Source: Chrysophaeum taylorii (Eukaryota > Sar > Pelagophyceae > Pelagomonadales > Pelagomonadaceae). From it: DNA of 64,000 nt. The notes beneath the pieces are model-generated. The model saw only the letters and a program-made list of their open reading frames with translations. It made no database searches and was not told the origin of the DNA. The translations under genes and the position numbers were made by a program. The DNA lies in assembly GCA_029834535.1 (NCBI GenBank), contig JAQMWT010000021.1:152469-216468 (forward strand), given 5' to 3'. How positions within the stretch are numbered: the stretch's first letter is position 1; each line of letters starts with the position of its first letter. Shown one piece after another: positions 52,565 through 61,675 of the stretch.

Positions 52565-53860
52565 ATGTCAAAACAAAAACCAATATCCACCACGGATATC
52601 TACAAACAAGAACAAATCCTCGTTGATAAGATTAACGCAGGATTGCGTTTCCAAGATAACTCAACCAAGGTGAGCTTGCAAATTGAGGTGCTTCGCAGGC
52701 ATATGACAAGTCCATATGTGGACGCGTTATTCTGCTTCGATTCATATGAAGCTTACACTCGGAATGCTCCGGAATATAATCAACTTCTTGAACAAGAAGT
52801 TGATATCATCTTCGCTCAATGGAAAGCTGAACAAGTTAACGGTTTAAACTTACCTGATGAAGATGCCCTGCCCGAACATTTAAAGACTTGGCACGTCAAC
52901 TCTTCCCATCAACTAACAGTTGATGTCCGTAATAATCTTGAACGACTTTACTACCAAGAGTCGTATAATCTTGTTCGTCCTGAATTAAATAAGGATGTCA
53001 AACGTGTCCTCACTTTATTAGATACCCGATTCCCTAAATCAATTGTGTATGATTCATCTTTAACTAACATGTCCTTTACAGGTCTCTCTAATGCCGATTG
53101 GATCAAACACTGCGAACCTTATGCTGGTTTCTTGTACACATTCTTTAACTTGGAGTCCCATGAAAAGCCCGCTCTCGCTATGTGGCCTCAACTAAAGTAG
53201 ATTTGTGCAATTACTGCACATCCCAATAAATTACGTGCTGTAGTGCTTTTAGCTTACCATTACTATGAGACAGTGTCTTGTACAGATGTAACTGAGCTTA
53301 AATCTCAGTTTAATCGAATGTCTCTAAATGTTAATTGGTATGCCCATGTATTTGTCGAACAACTCCTTGCCTTCCAATCTCAGGCAAAGCAGTTAAATAT
53401 GATGAAGCATCAATCCAATATAATGACTCCATAATCACTCTTAAAGCTCACGAGGAGATCTACCGTCTATATGCTAATCCCTCGGATCACGAGCGCTATT
53501 CTCAATCTTTATTGGAATGGTGTAAACTCTACGAGACACGCTCTGGTAACAACTCGAGTCACGATCCCGAATTGTTAAAGCTAGTTGATCCTAACGACGT
53601 TCGTCCACTATTGGAATTCTTGTTAAAGATATACAATGAGACAAAGTTTTCTTCTAACCGACGCTTGGATAAACCCGCTTCCTGGATCCCTTACATCCCT
53701 GGTACTACCGCTACCAAGCCACCTAAGGTATTATTGATGGATACTATTCATCAATCCCACGACTCTCTAAACAACGCTTACTCGTTGTTAGCCACTGTAG
53801 CTGGACAGTCTGGCTTCAACGCTCGTAAGCTTCGTAATGCAAAAGACAAAGCATCGACAA
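52565..53860 (+). pseudogene. Copia gag, N-terminal part (interrupted)
   Basis: ATG 52565 opens a 211-codon frame (MSKQKPISTTDIYKQEQI) that ends at TAG 53198-53200. The same frame stays open to 53434 (NKLRAVVLLAYHYYETVS). The sense then continues one frame back near 53395 (KYDEASIQYNDSIITLKAHE) to about 53850. The helical content and position before the protease fit a capsid-like Gag. The stop and shift suggest decay; programmed read-through is an alternative. Confidence 0.6.
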
Positions 53861-55313
53861 TTTCACCCGTGACACGTCGTACTATCGTCCACCCTCAAAT
53901 TATAACGTCAAAGGTACCAGCTTCGATCGTCCTGTCTACTCATCTTCCTCTAACCGTAATGCACGCTCTAATATGTCTCTTATGGACCGGGCTACTTATC
54001 AAGTTGATCGTCTTCGCCACCTGTTTGGTAAATTACAGGAAGCGAATCCCAACCCTTCTACCGACTCTAAAATGGTACAGGAGGAAATGAAAAGCTTATT
54101 GAGTACCCTCTGGACAACCGCTTCTCAAGCTTCGACACAGTCCTTAGATCCTGACGAAGCCACCCAAGTTCATCTCTACTTATCTCGAGTTGATACTATG
54201 TCCAATACCATATCGAACCTCTTAGAAGCCGATAAGGAATCTCTTGTTTCAGAAGAAAAGTATCAAACTGAAACATCTGCTCCTGAAGCGTCCCCCAGTG
54301 ATGCGGAGCAGAGGGGGACTGCTGATACAGAGAAAATGTTCCACACTTTTCTGTCCATTAAAGATGATGAAATCGATAACATCCCTCAGCCGCTATTGCA
54401 GCACATAAATGCTAAAGCTCAGAATGCTATCGTTCGTCGTCAAGCTCGGGAAACTTCCTCGCACTCTGAGCTCCCCAGTAATCTACCCAATGAAGATAAT
54501 GAAGATGGTACAGATCCCCCTGTGTTGCTACCAAAATTAAATACTGGTTTTACACTCGTCGTTGTGCCTTCCGAACAAACGCAAAGTTTCATGACACAGT
54601 ACGTGTTTGGTCAAAGCTCAACACATGCCTGTTATGCAACAATGCTTAAACTGTACAACGAGTACAATTTGCCGCTAATGACTACGCCAGGATATGCTGA
54701 CACATGTGCTTCTCAACATGTAATTAACTTTAAACGTTATGCTGATCCTATCCACATCGTAAAGCTACCCGAGTCCTTATCACCTGCTATCCAGACTGCT
54801 ACGGATACGCAGAGAATCACACATGCTATGATTATAAGGACCGTCATTCCCGCTCTCCCAAAGCATCCTAATGTGGGATATGTAAAGCTAGACGTTGCGC
54901 TTCTTCTACCCAAGCAAAACGACCATAACGATCCCGATCTGCACATCATCAGTATGACTCAATGGGGAGAAGATAAACTTGGTATACATCTTTACGGAGT
55001 TGAATTTAAAGGACAATCATACATCCAGAGTAAAATTCATGATAATGTCAAGAGTGCTTTGTTTAGGCTCAGTAACCTGTTGCCAACTCTACCAATTTAC
55101 TCGCTACAACAAGCAAAAGCGCGTAAAACGGAACTTCGCTCACTACAGTTCAGACTATGTGCTTTTAATGAACAACGCGAAATGCTCAAACTATATTCCA
55201 CCCTCATGGAACGAGTAATTTACGTCCCATGGCTTAAAACCATCCTGGAGTCAATGCATTCGCAGCTGCCTTACATACGCAAGCACTTCCCACACGTTTG
55301 CTCCATACAGTAA
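53850..55313 (+). CDS. Copia Gag C-terminal and aspartic protease region
   Basis: The sense re-enters near 53850 (SIDNFTRDTSYYRPPSNYNV) and is open to 55313; the first ATG is 53973. It covers a helical Gag-like part, a low-complexity acidic linker, and a protease core at about 54699: ADTCASQHVIN, resembling the copia DSGAxxH motif with the usual Gly replaced by Cys. DLHIISMTQWGEDKLGIHLY resembles the later NLLSVsQL block. The D-T-C-A change may impair catalysis. The next ORF starts in the -1 frame and overlaps this stop. Confidence 0.6.
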   Translation, partial: SIDNFTRDTSYYRPPSNYNVKGTSFDRPVYSSSSNRNARSNMSLMDRATYQVDRLRHLFGKLQEANPNPSTDSKMVQEEMKSLLSTLWTTASQASTQSLDPDEATQVHLYLSRVDTMSNTISNLLEADKESLVSEEKYQTETSAPEASPSDAEQRGTADTEKMFHTFLSIKDDEIDNIPQPLLQHINAKAQNAIVRRQARETSSHSELPSNLPNEDNEDGTDPPVLLPKLNTGFTLVVVPSEQTQSFMTQYVFGQSSTHACYATMLKLYNEYNLPLMTTPGYADTCASQHVINFKRYADPIHIVKLPESLSPAIQTATDTQRITHAMIIRTVIPALPKHPNVGYVKLDVALLLPKQNDHNDPDLHIISMTQWGEDKLGIHLYGVEFKGQSYIQSKIHDNVKSALFRLSNLLPTLPIYSLQQAKARKTELRSLQFRLCAFNEQREMLKLYSTLMERVIYVPWLKTILESMHSQLPYIRKHFPHVCSIQ

Positions 55314-56362
55314 CTTCATCTCCTAGCCCACGAGTACCTACAGTAACTCTACTTTGCTCTGGGATGTCCACTCCTGCATTCTTGGCTTGCGCTTCTTATG
55401 ACTTGCAAATCAAAATCAACGTTAAAGTTCTTGTTGAGAGCGAGGACAATATCACGCGCATGCTACGAAGACGTTTTGGTAATTCCTTCGAAGTTTTCCC
55501 ATCCCTACCTAAGTTTTTGACATATCTCCATCGAGCATCGGACGTTGAACGTGCACGATATTACACTGACATAGTGGAATTGACATCACCATGCACAAAT
55601 CGCAACATAATCAATGGGAGATCCATTTCCACCTTCGAGCGCGACATGGATGATTCCTTGTTTCCAAGTGCTCTAAGTGTACTTGAGCTTTTAAAGCCGC
55701 TTGTTCTTTTCATGGAAATGACACCACCACACTCCGCATCGTATGAAGATCATATACGAGTTGCTAATCTCATCTTCTCAACGATGCACTATACGGTGGA
55801 TATATGTGACCGATTTCCATGCTATCTATGTGGAGATTATCAAGCCAGAGAAAGATGGATCCTCGTCGCACGCAAATATAACACCGGCCCTCTTGATCTG
55901 CTTTCATGGCCTAATAAACGAGTCACTTCCTTTCTGGATATTGCAGACCACGCTAATTCCATCAGTCGCAAGTTAATAGTCGACGAACCTTGGACGCAGG
56001 TCTTTCCTGACATACCATTCGTGTCCACACCTAAAAGCTACAATATTTTCAGTCGTACAGGATCCGTGCGCTTAACTGTGACTGAGCTTGAAACCTTAAC
56101 TATGCTGTTCCTTCGTCTGCACTCTAATAAAACAGTCGAACATCCCATTCAAGATGAAATGGAGGGCATTTCTAACTTTCGCCTGGGATTCTTGACTAAT
56201 TCAAGAAAACCACTTGCTTGCATGAGATCCCTATTGAACTCAAAGCTTTTGTGCTCCTCTATAATATTATGGGACGATTATTCCCTAAATCCATCACATT
56301 ACCTGTGTCCTTTCGTATTACAACTATCGAATCTAACCAACCATCTCACAGGTTATTCTTAA
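55298..56362 (+). CDS. Retrotransposon-encoded C5-cytosine DNA methyltransferase (module 1)
   Basis: This 354-codon frame has the ordered motifs of C5-cytosine methyltransferases. Motif I, VTLLCSGMSTPAFLACASYD with VLVESEDN as the acidic SAM contact (residues 16-50). Motif IV, TSPCTNRNIING, with catalytic Cys99 (DNMT3-like SPCNxLSxxN pattern). Motif VI, PLVLFMEMTPP, with Glu140 (the ENV glutamate). Motif VIII, YQARERWILVARKY (Gln182, Arg184, Arg186). A motif IX-like SVRLTVTELETL follows at 257-267. A motif X-like YNIMGRLFPKSI lies in the -1 frame near 56261. The first in-frame ATG (55364) falls inside motif I, so expression would need a frameshift or fusion with the protease frame. It sits between protease and integrase. 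Role inferred: methylating element or host DNA. Confidence 0.7.
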   Translation: MLHTVTSSPSPRVPTVTLLCSGMSTPAFLACASYDLQIKINVKVLVESEDNITRMLRRRFGNSFEVFPSLPKFLTYLHRASDVERARYYTDIVELTSPCTNRNIINGRSISTFERDMDDSLFPSALSVLELLKPLVLFMEMTPPHSASYEDHIRVANLIFSTMHYTVDICDRFPCYLCGDYQARERWILVARKYNTGPLDLLSWPNKRVTSFLDIADHANSISRKLIVDEPWTQVFPDIPFVSTPKSYNIFSRTGSVRLTVTELETLTMLFLRLHSNKTVEHPIQDEMEGISNFRLGFLTNSRKPLACMRSLLNSKLLCSSIILWDDYSLNPSHYLCPFVLQLSNLTNHLTGYS

Positions 56363-57061
56363 ATAAATCCTCTACTTCATCCATCATTTACATCACCGGT
56401 GGAAGACATACAGGCGGAGACATAACAGTTTCTAACTCTTCTTCTAAATACCAGGCACACATAAATGCTTTTGGCGAAACCTACCCTCCTAACACACGAT
56501 ACCGGAATCGACAAGACTGCTTCTCTCGAACCAGTTGCCGGTTTTCTTTGGCTTTGCCAAACATACCATCATAATGAAAATCAAGACACGCGTCGTCTAG
56601 TACAAGCCTTACTTACTGTATTTCACGATTCTTTTGTCTTCTACCCTCAGGAAAATCGTCTCGAATTTATCGACAAAATGTTTGCTTTAAGTGACATGCA
56701 TTTGTCCCAAAGCAGATATTTGGGCTTTATAACATCAAGCGATAGGAAGATGGGTGCCAAAGTTCATTCTATATACACTCCCACTCCTACCATTCGTGGA
56801 TTTGCTAATATGCTGGTGTACGATCCACGACTCGATCGCATTCGACACTACTCAACTCGCGAATTGGCACGCGCCAATAACTTCACAGCGTACCAAATCA
56901 ATTTTCTTTTGTCTTTGTCCCCTGACCTATGCTGTGATATCATCGCAAATGCTATTCCAGCTGGAACATATCATACAATTTATAAACATTTGTGTCAGCT
57001 TGTTTATGACTTGCGTATATTAACGCTATCACCATCGTTTGACCCTGATCTAACTAACTAA
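56363..57061 (+). pseudogene. Second methyltransferase-like module (motifs VI-X), incomplete
   Basis: The frame 56465-57061 reads SLEPVAGFLWL (motif VI-like, ENVxGxL), then HLSQSRYLGFITSS (motif VIII, QxRxxxF), then RIRHYSTRELARANNF (motif IX, RxLTxRExAR) and IIANAIPAGTY (motif X, GNAVPxG). A motif I-like IIYITGGRHTGGDITV lies just upstream in another frame (about 56383). No Pro-Cys motif IV is found between them. This is either a degraded second domain or a non-catalytic partner. It ends where SINE copy C begins. Confidence 0.5.
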
Positions 57062-57417
57062 CTAACTAACTTCAGACCTCTCCCGAGCATGGGAGCCAGG
57101 CCGGACCGACAGGTGCCAGTCCGGAATCACGGGCCTGTAGACGAGGAGCGCCGAAAGGTCGGTCGGCGGAGAGTGACCATCAAGCTTGTCGCCATGCGAC
57201 GAGGAGACCGCGATGTGACTGACAACCAACTCGTCGATAACCTTCCGTCTTCGCCCCCCGGCCATACCCCGTCCCACTGCGAACGTTCCGGCTGCCAACC
57301 GGCCCGCCCGGGAGGCGAATAGGTGCCAACCTACGCCGGGAGGGCGGATGCCCTCGCAAGGCTCAGGATTCATGAGGCACCGTCCTCCATCGCAACCGCA
57401 GTCGGCGATCAGGGTAA
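57051..57417 (-). mobile_element. SINE-like repeat, copy C
   Basis: Opens with five TAAC units, then CTTCAGACCTCTCCCGAG and the shared core. The right end (CCGTCCTCCATCGCAACC, then GCGATCAGGGT) matches the right end of copy B. Its middle is diverged from copies A and B. It interrupts the retrotransposon between the methyltransferase region and integrase. No clear target-site duplication; CCCTGATC on the left and GATCAGGG on the right form an inverted pair instead. Confidence 0.65.
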
Positions 57418-57439
57418 GGGATCACGCTTCTCTAACCAA

Positions 57440-58337
57440 AAACTATAGGTCAACCTTCTTCACAAATATATTCCCAACAGATACATCCTTAACATTACAC
57501 CAGAGTTCCATTACAATGTTCTACATCTCCAATAAAAAACTCTTATGTTGTGATACTATCACTTCTAACCACGAACTTCCTTCTTTTCATATTGATTCAG
57601 TAGCTCATGCCTTCCTCTCTAACACCTCATCCGCAGATATATCATCTCCTACTAAAGAAAAACAAATACCCCTTATAACGCCAAGACAGCTCCATGAGAA
57701 GCATGCACCCTTCGATAAGAAAGTCCATGCCAGGGGCACCCTCGCATTTCGAGATGCGCAACAACGAGCTACCAATTTTCACAACATTCACCATTCTAGT
57801 GATTCTCAAGCTATAAAAGCTGTTCAGGTTATTGCCAGTCCTGGACACCACCCATCTGACGTACCCTACCGTAAGTTCTGTGTGGATTGTACGATTCATA
57901 AAAACGCTTTCCTCATCCACACCACCTTATCAAGCAACCATCATTCGAAAAAAATTTTCAACCTGGTGAAGCCTGGGCATGTGACGGTGGTTACGTATCT
58001 GTGCTCTCGGAATGGGGATCCTTTCGACATATCATTGTTTTCAAGTGTCTCATTTCTAAATTTCTGTTAGTGTACTTTTGTCGTAGCACTAACTCCAGCG
58101 AATTTTGTAACGCCCTTGAGTTTGTCCGCAATTTTGCTCTACTTATGTTCATGTACAACTAAAACAAATCTATTGTGATTCCTTTAAACCCTATTTATCT
58201 CAGCATGTTACAACCCCCTTCCGTGTGGAACATGGTATTAATATGTCCGCGTCCCCCCTTACTTACATGTCTTTAATCATGAAGTCGAAGCCGCTGTTGG
58301 TCACATAGCCACTGCCGCGTCTACACGACTCCGGCAT
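57440..58337 (+). pseudogene. Copia integrase N-terminal and core, frameshifted
   Basis: From about 57516 the frame gives FYISNKKLLCCDTITSN and a zinc-binding-like region ending KFCVDCTIHKNAF. Near 57960 the sense moves one frame: PGEAWACDGGYVSVLSEW carries the first catalytic Asp, and the frame stays sensible to about 58160 (LEFVRNFALLMFMYN). Near 58279 NHEVEAAVGHIATAAS carries the Glu of the DDE triad, in frame with the next ORF. Multiple shifts indicate that integrase is not expressed from this copy. Confidence 0.6.
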
Positions 58338-61300
58338 ATGCTTAATGTATCCTATAAAGGTCACCCCCTAACAGATCCGGCACCACACTACCCGTGGGCT
58401 GTTATACATGCTATCCAATCGTATAATCTCCTCCCTAACGTTTCCCTCGAACGTATTTACAATAAAGTCCTAAGCCCCCAACAAGTTTTGTTAGACCAAT
58501 GTAATGTTCCCCAACAAGACTACCTCAAACCTTTTGGTTCTGTTTGTTATCTGCATTTGGAACCTAACGAATTTCATAAATATGAACCCCGATGTCGTCC
58601 CTACATCTACTTATGTGGTGCTAACGTTATAAACCCTTTAATAACACCCCATGTTAATCATTTAGCCGATGTTGTCCTTAATCCTGAAAACGGTCAAGTC
58701 CGTGTTTCCTCTAAACTGACTTTTCCTCATCTTATTTCTAAATCTCCTCCTGATTATGAACAGCATCCACCTCCCGCACCTTCACCCGACATTCCCTTCT
58801 CTGTTCACAGCACCCCCAATGATGCGGCGCAGAGGGGGAATGCTATGCCTACCGACACTGACCATGAGAGGGGGACTCCTTCTTCTCATCTCCATGCTCC
58901 CTCTCCCGCTCCCGCATGTGCTCCAGCTGCTTCTGCACCCGCTACTTCCGCCACCACACCTACATCTGAAGTGTCTTCCAACACTCTGCCACTTTTACCA
59001 TCTTATCGGTCTCTCTATTCCCAGGATGTCCTCCGTCTCACCCGTGGTCCTCATCACCCTCAGCCTCGTCGCAAAACCAATCTCAAGGATGTTCTTACTC
59101 GTATTGCTTCGCCTACTGTTGCCGCTTATAAACAAGCCGGTGGTGCGCTTGCCGACTTCAAGTATGACCTCTCCAAGCAGTACATAACATTCTGCGACCC
59201 CACCCTCCACTCCCTTCATCTTGCTCATGGCATCCACTGGACGGCTATACCTCCAGAGGGGGAATTTACACCATCCCTTCATCACCATGTGCACCAAGCG
59301 ATTTCACAGTCCTCTTCAGTTATGTGTCATAGGAGCCATAGCCACCCATCGCCTGATGCTCCTCATGTTCACTTCTGCGACGACGCCAACCTTGCAGACT
59401 TTCACCTCCCTCAAGCTCTCGTTCATTTAATTTCTGAACATGCTCACGCCTTTCAAGTTCCTCCCGCTCAATATGCTTATGCTTTGTTCACGCCCCACTC
59501 CATTTTGGATCATAATGACGCTTCTTATGGTGCCTCCGAGCCTCATCTCTCCGCCATCGAAGACTATATCACCGTGCAATCGCATTACATTGAGGCCCAC
59601 CTTGGTGATGCTCCTCTACTAGTTGTTCAACTCGTCGAAGATCCCGATCACGCTCATCTGCACGATAATGTCGCTTCTTACGCAATTACTCATCTGACGA
59701 CGACTCATGACCCCAGCACGGTTGGTTCGGACGAATACAAGATTCAAGCCAAAGATATCAAAATTGATGAATATGAGTTGAACTGCCTCAAAGGTCTCTC
59801 AGACGCTGATCGCAAAGCTTATGTTGCTGCCATCTCCAAAGAGATTTTTGACATTGTTAAGTTTGGCTGCTTTAAACTAGCGCTGCCAATGGTCAACTCA
59901 AAGCCTATTGACACCCGTCTCGTCCTACGTATAAAAACCAACGCTGCTGGTCAGTACATTAAACATAAAGCACGCCTGGTCCTACGAGGATTCTTAGCCT
60001 CTCTGGGCACCGATTTCTTCAACACATTCAGCCCTATGGCACAGCTTACCGGCATCCGTTGTGTTTTGGCGCTAGCAGCTCATCTGCGACTTCCCGTCTA
60101 CCATGTCGACGTCCCTAACGCTTTTGTTCAAGCTCCCATCGATTCTCATGTCTATGTCAAACTGCCACAAGGCATTTACCTTCTCGATCCCGAAGATACT
60201 AAATACCAAGGCCGCCGTCTCCCAAAGCTACTTAAATCTCTCTATGGATTGCGTCAGAGCCCTGCCCTTTGGAATCAAACCACAAACAGCTTCTTTGATT
60301 CATTAGGCTATACACGATTTCGAACAGACACATGTATTTACGCTAAAGTCGAAACTGACGCTACATTTCTAATTTGCACGCTCTCAGTAGACGACGTCGT
60401 CATTACTTGTACTTCGGAAACTCTACGTCGTGAGTTCCAGCAAGCCCTGAAAAAGGAATACTCAGTCGACACCTTCGAGGAAGTCCATACTCTCCTAGGC
60501 ATGCGCATAACGCGTACAACTGATGGCTCTATATCACTGGACTGTCAGGCTAAACTTGACGCATTGTTCGAAGAGTACCCCATTTTAATGCAGTTACGTC
60601 CCACTTCCACACCGATGTCACCATCAGCCACGTATAAAACTGGAGAGCCATCTTCTGATATGGACAAGTTCATCCTTCATACCTTCTCTACTCTACTCGG
60701 CAAGCTCACGTTTGTCCAATTGGCCTGTCGCCCCGATCTATCACAAAGTCTTAGTCGTTGCTCTCGAGGAATGCATAATCCAGCATTTCTACATGTTCAA
60801 GTACTAACAGGAACGCTCCGCTACTTGCGCAAGCCCGAAAATCGTAATCTTCGCCTCTGGTACTACTCTGGTTCTTCCGCTCTAATGGACCATCTTCGAC
60901 TTCTTATCGGTAATCGTACTGACATGGCCACCATGTTGGACTACACTAAAGAACAAGTTAATTCAGGTAATTTTGATCCACTGGTCGCATTCGTTGATGC
61001 CGATAATGCACCCTCTTATGAACAAGACCGCAAATCTACAACCGGTTACGCTATCTTTTTGTTTGGTTCTCTCATCACTTGGAAGTCTAAGCTGCAACCT
61101 ATTACAGCTACTTCTACGCATGAGAGTGAACTTATCGCCCTTAATATGTGTGCCGATGATGTGGTCTGGTTACGCAAATTGCTAACGGAAATGGCATTCG
61201 TTATAAATCCTCACTTCTATCTCCGCCAACCTTCAGGGAAAGACCTGCTACTAGATTATGATGCTCACGACAATCCCCTCCCATCGGACATGTCGTTCAT

Positions 61301-61562
61301 ACGTAACAGTCCTATACTTGGAGATTCGGCCTCTGCTATTCATCTATCTAATAACCCCGACAGCGCGACTAAGGCTAAAGCTATCAGCACACGCTGGTTC
61401 CGTATACGCGACTACGTACAGTTAAAACGCATACGTCTACATCATGTTTCCGGTACCCATAATATCGCCGATGGATTTACCAAACCCTTTGGAGCTCCAC
61501 TCTTCAGCAGATTTCGCACGTTACTCGGCTTACAACAACCCATAGCTCAACAAGATGGTTAA
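58338..61562 (+). CDS. Copia pol: integrase C-terminus, reverse transcriptase, RNase H
   Basis: 1074 codons are open. The first ~150 residues are integrase C-terminal (QQDYLKPFGSVCYLHLEPNE). A Pro/Ser/Thr/His-rich linker follows to ~430. RT then shows VYHVDVPNAFVQAPI (Asp591), LKSLYGLRQSPALWNQTTNS and LSVDDVVITC, with SVDD at 60384-60395 in place of YVDD. RNase H shows VAFVDADNAPSYEQDRKSTT, ATSTHESELIALNMCADDVV and GDSASAIHLSNNPDSATKAK. All catalytic acids I can place are kept, so this part could be functional. The frame extends left of the first ATG into the integrase Glu region. Confidence 0.9.
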   Translation: MLNVSYKGHPLTDPAPHYPWAVIHAIQSYNLLPNVSLERIYNKVLSPQQVLLDQCNVPQQDYLKPFGSVCYLHLEPNEFHKYEPRCRPYIYLCGANVINPLITPHVNHLADVVLNPENGQVRVSSKLTFPHLISKSPPDYEQHPPPAPSPDIPFSVHSTPNDAAQRGNAMPTDTDHERGTPSSHLHAPSPAPACAPAASAPATSATTPTSEVSSNTLPLLPSYRSLYSQDVLRLTRGPHHPQPRRKTNLKDVLTRIASPTVAAYKQAGGALADFKYDLSKQYITFCDPTLHSLHLAHGIHWTAIPPEGEFTPSLHHHVHQAISQSSSVMCHRSHSHPSPDAPHVHFCDDANLADFHLPQALVHLISEHAHAFQVPPAQYAYALFTPHSILDHNDASYGASEPHLSAIEDYITVQSHYIEAHLGDAPLLVVQLVEDPDHAHLHDNVASYAITHLTTTHDPSTVGSDEYKIQAKDIKIDEYELNCLKGLSDADRKAYVAAISKEIFDIVKFGCFKLALPMVNSKPIDTRLVLRIKTNAAGQYIKHKARLVLRGFLASLGTDFFNTFSPMAQLTGIRCVLALAAHLRLPVYHVDVPNAFVQAPIDSHVYVKLPQGIYLLDPEDTKYQGRRLPKLLKSLYGLRQSPALWNQTTNSFFDSLGYTRFRTDTCIYAKVETDATFLICTLSVDDVVITCTSETLRREFQQALKKEYSVDTFEEVHTLLGMRITRTTDGSISLDCQAKLDALFEEYPILMQLRPTSTPMSPSATYKTGEPSSDMDKFILHTFSTLLGKLTFVQLACRPDLSQSLSRCSRGMHNPAFLHVQVLTGTLRYLRKPENRNLRLWYYSGSSALMDHLRLLIGNRTDMATMLDYTKEQVNSGNFDPLVAFVDADNAPSYEQDRKSTTGYAIFLFGSLITWKSKLQPITATSTHESELIALNMCADDVVWLRKLLTEMAFVINPHFYLRQPSGKDLLLDYDAHDNPLPSDMSFIRNSPILGDSASAIHLSNNPDSATKAKAISTRWFRIRDYVQLKRIRLHHVSGTHNIADGFTKPFGAPLFSRFRTLLGLQQPIAQQDG

Positions 61563-61675
61563 TCATTACCCTTCATTATGTCCGAAATGACTTTAAACTA
61601 ACCCTGCTATGTAAAGGAATACTGGCTCGCTAAAATGTGAAATGCAATAAAAGATGTGATGTGGAGATTCCTCTC

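Noticed and set aside
56066-56100. Taking SVRLTVTELETL as a certain motif IX
   Set aside because: A better motif IX/X pair lies at 56.85-56.96 kb in the second module, so this assignment is kept only as possible.
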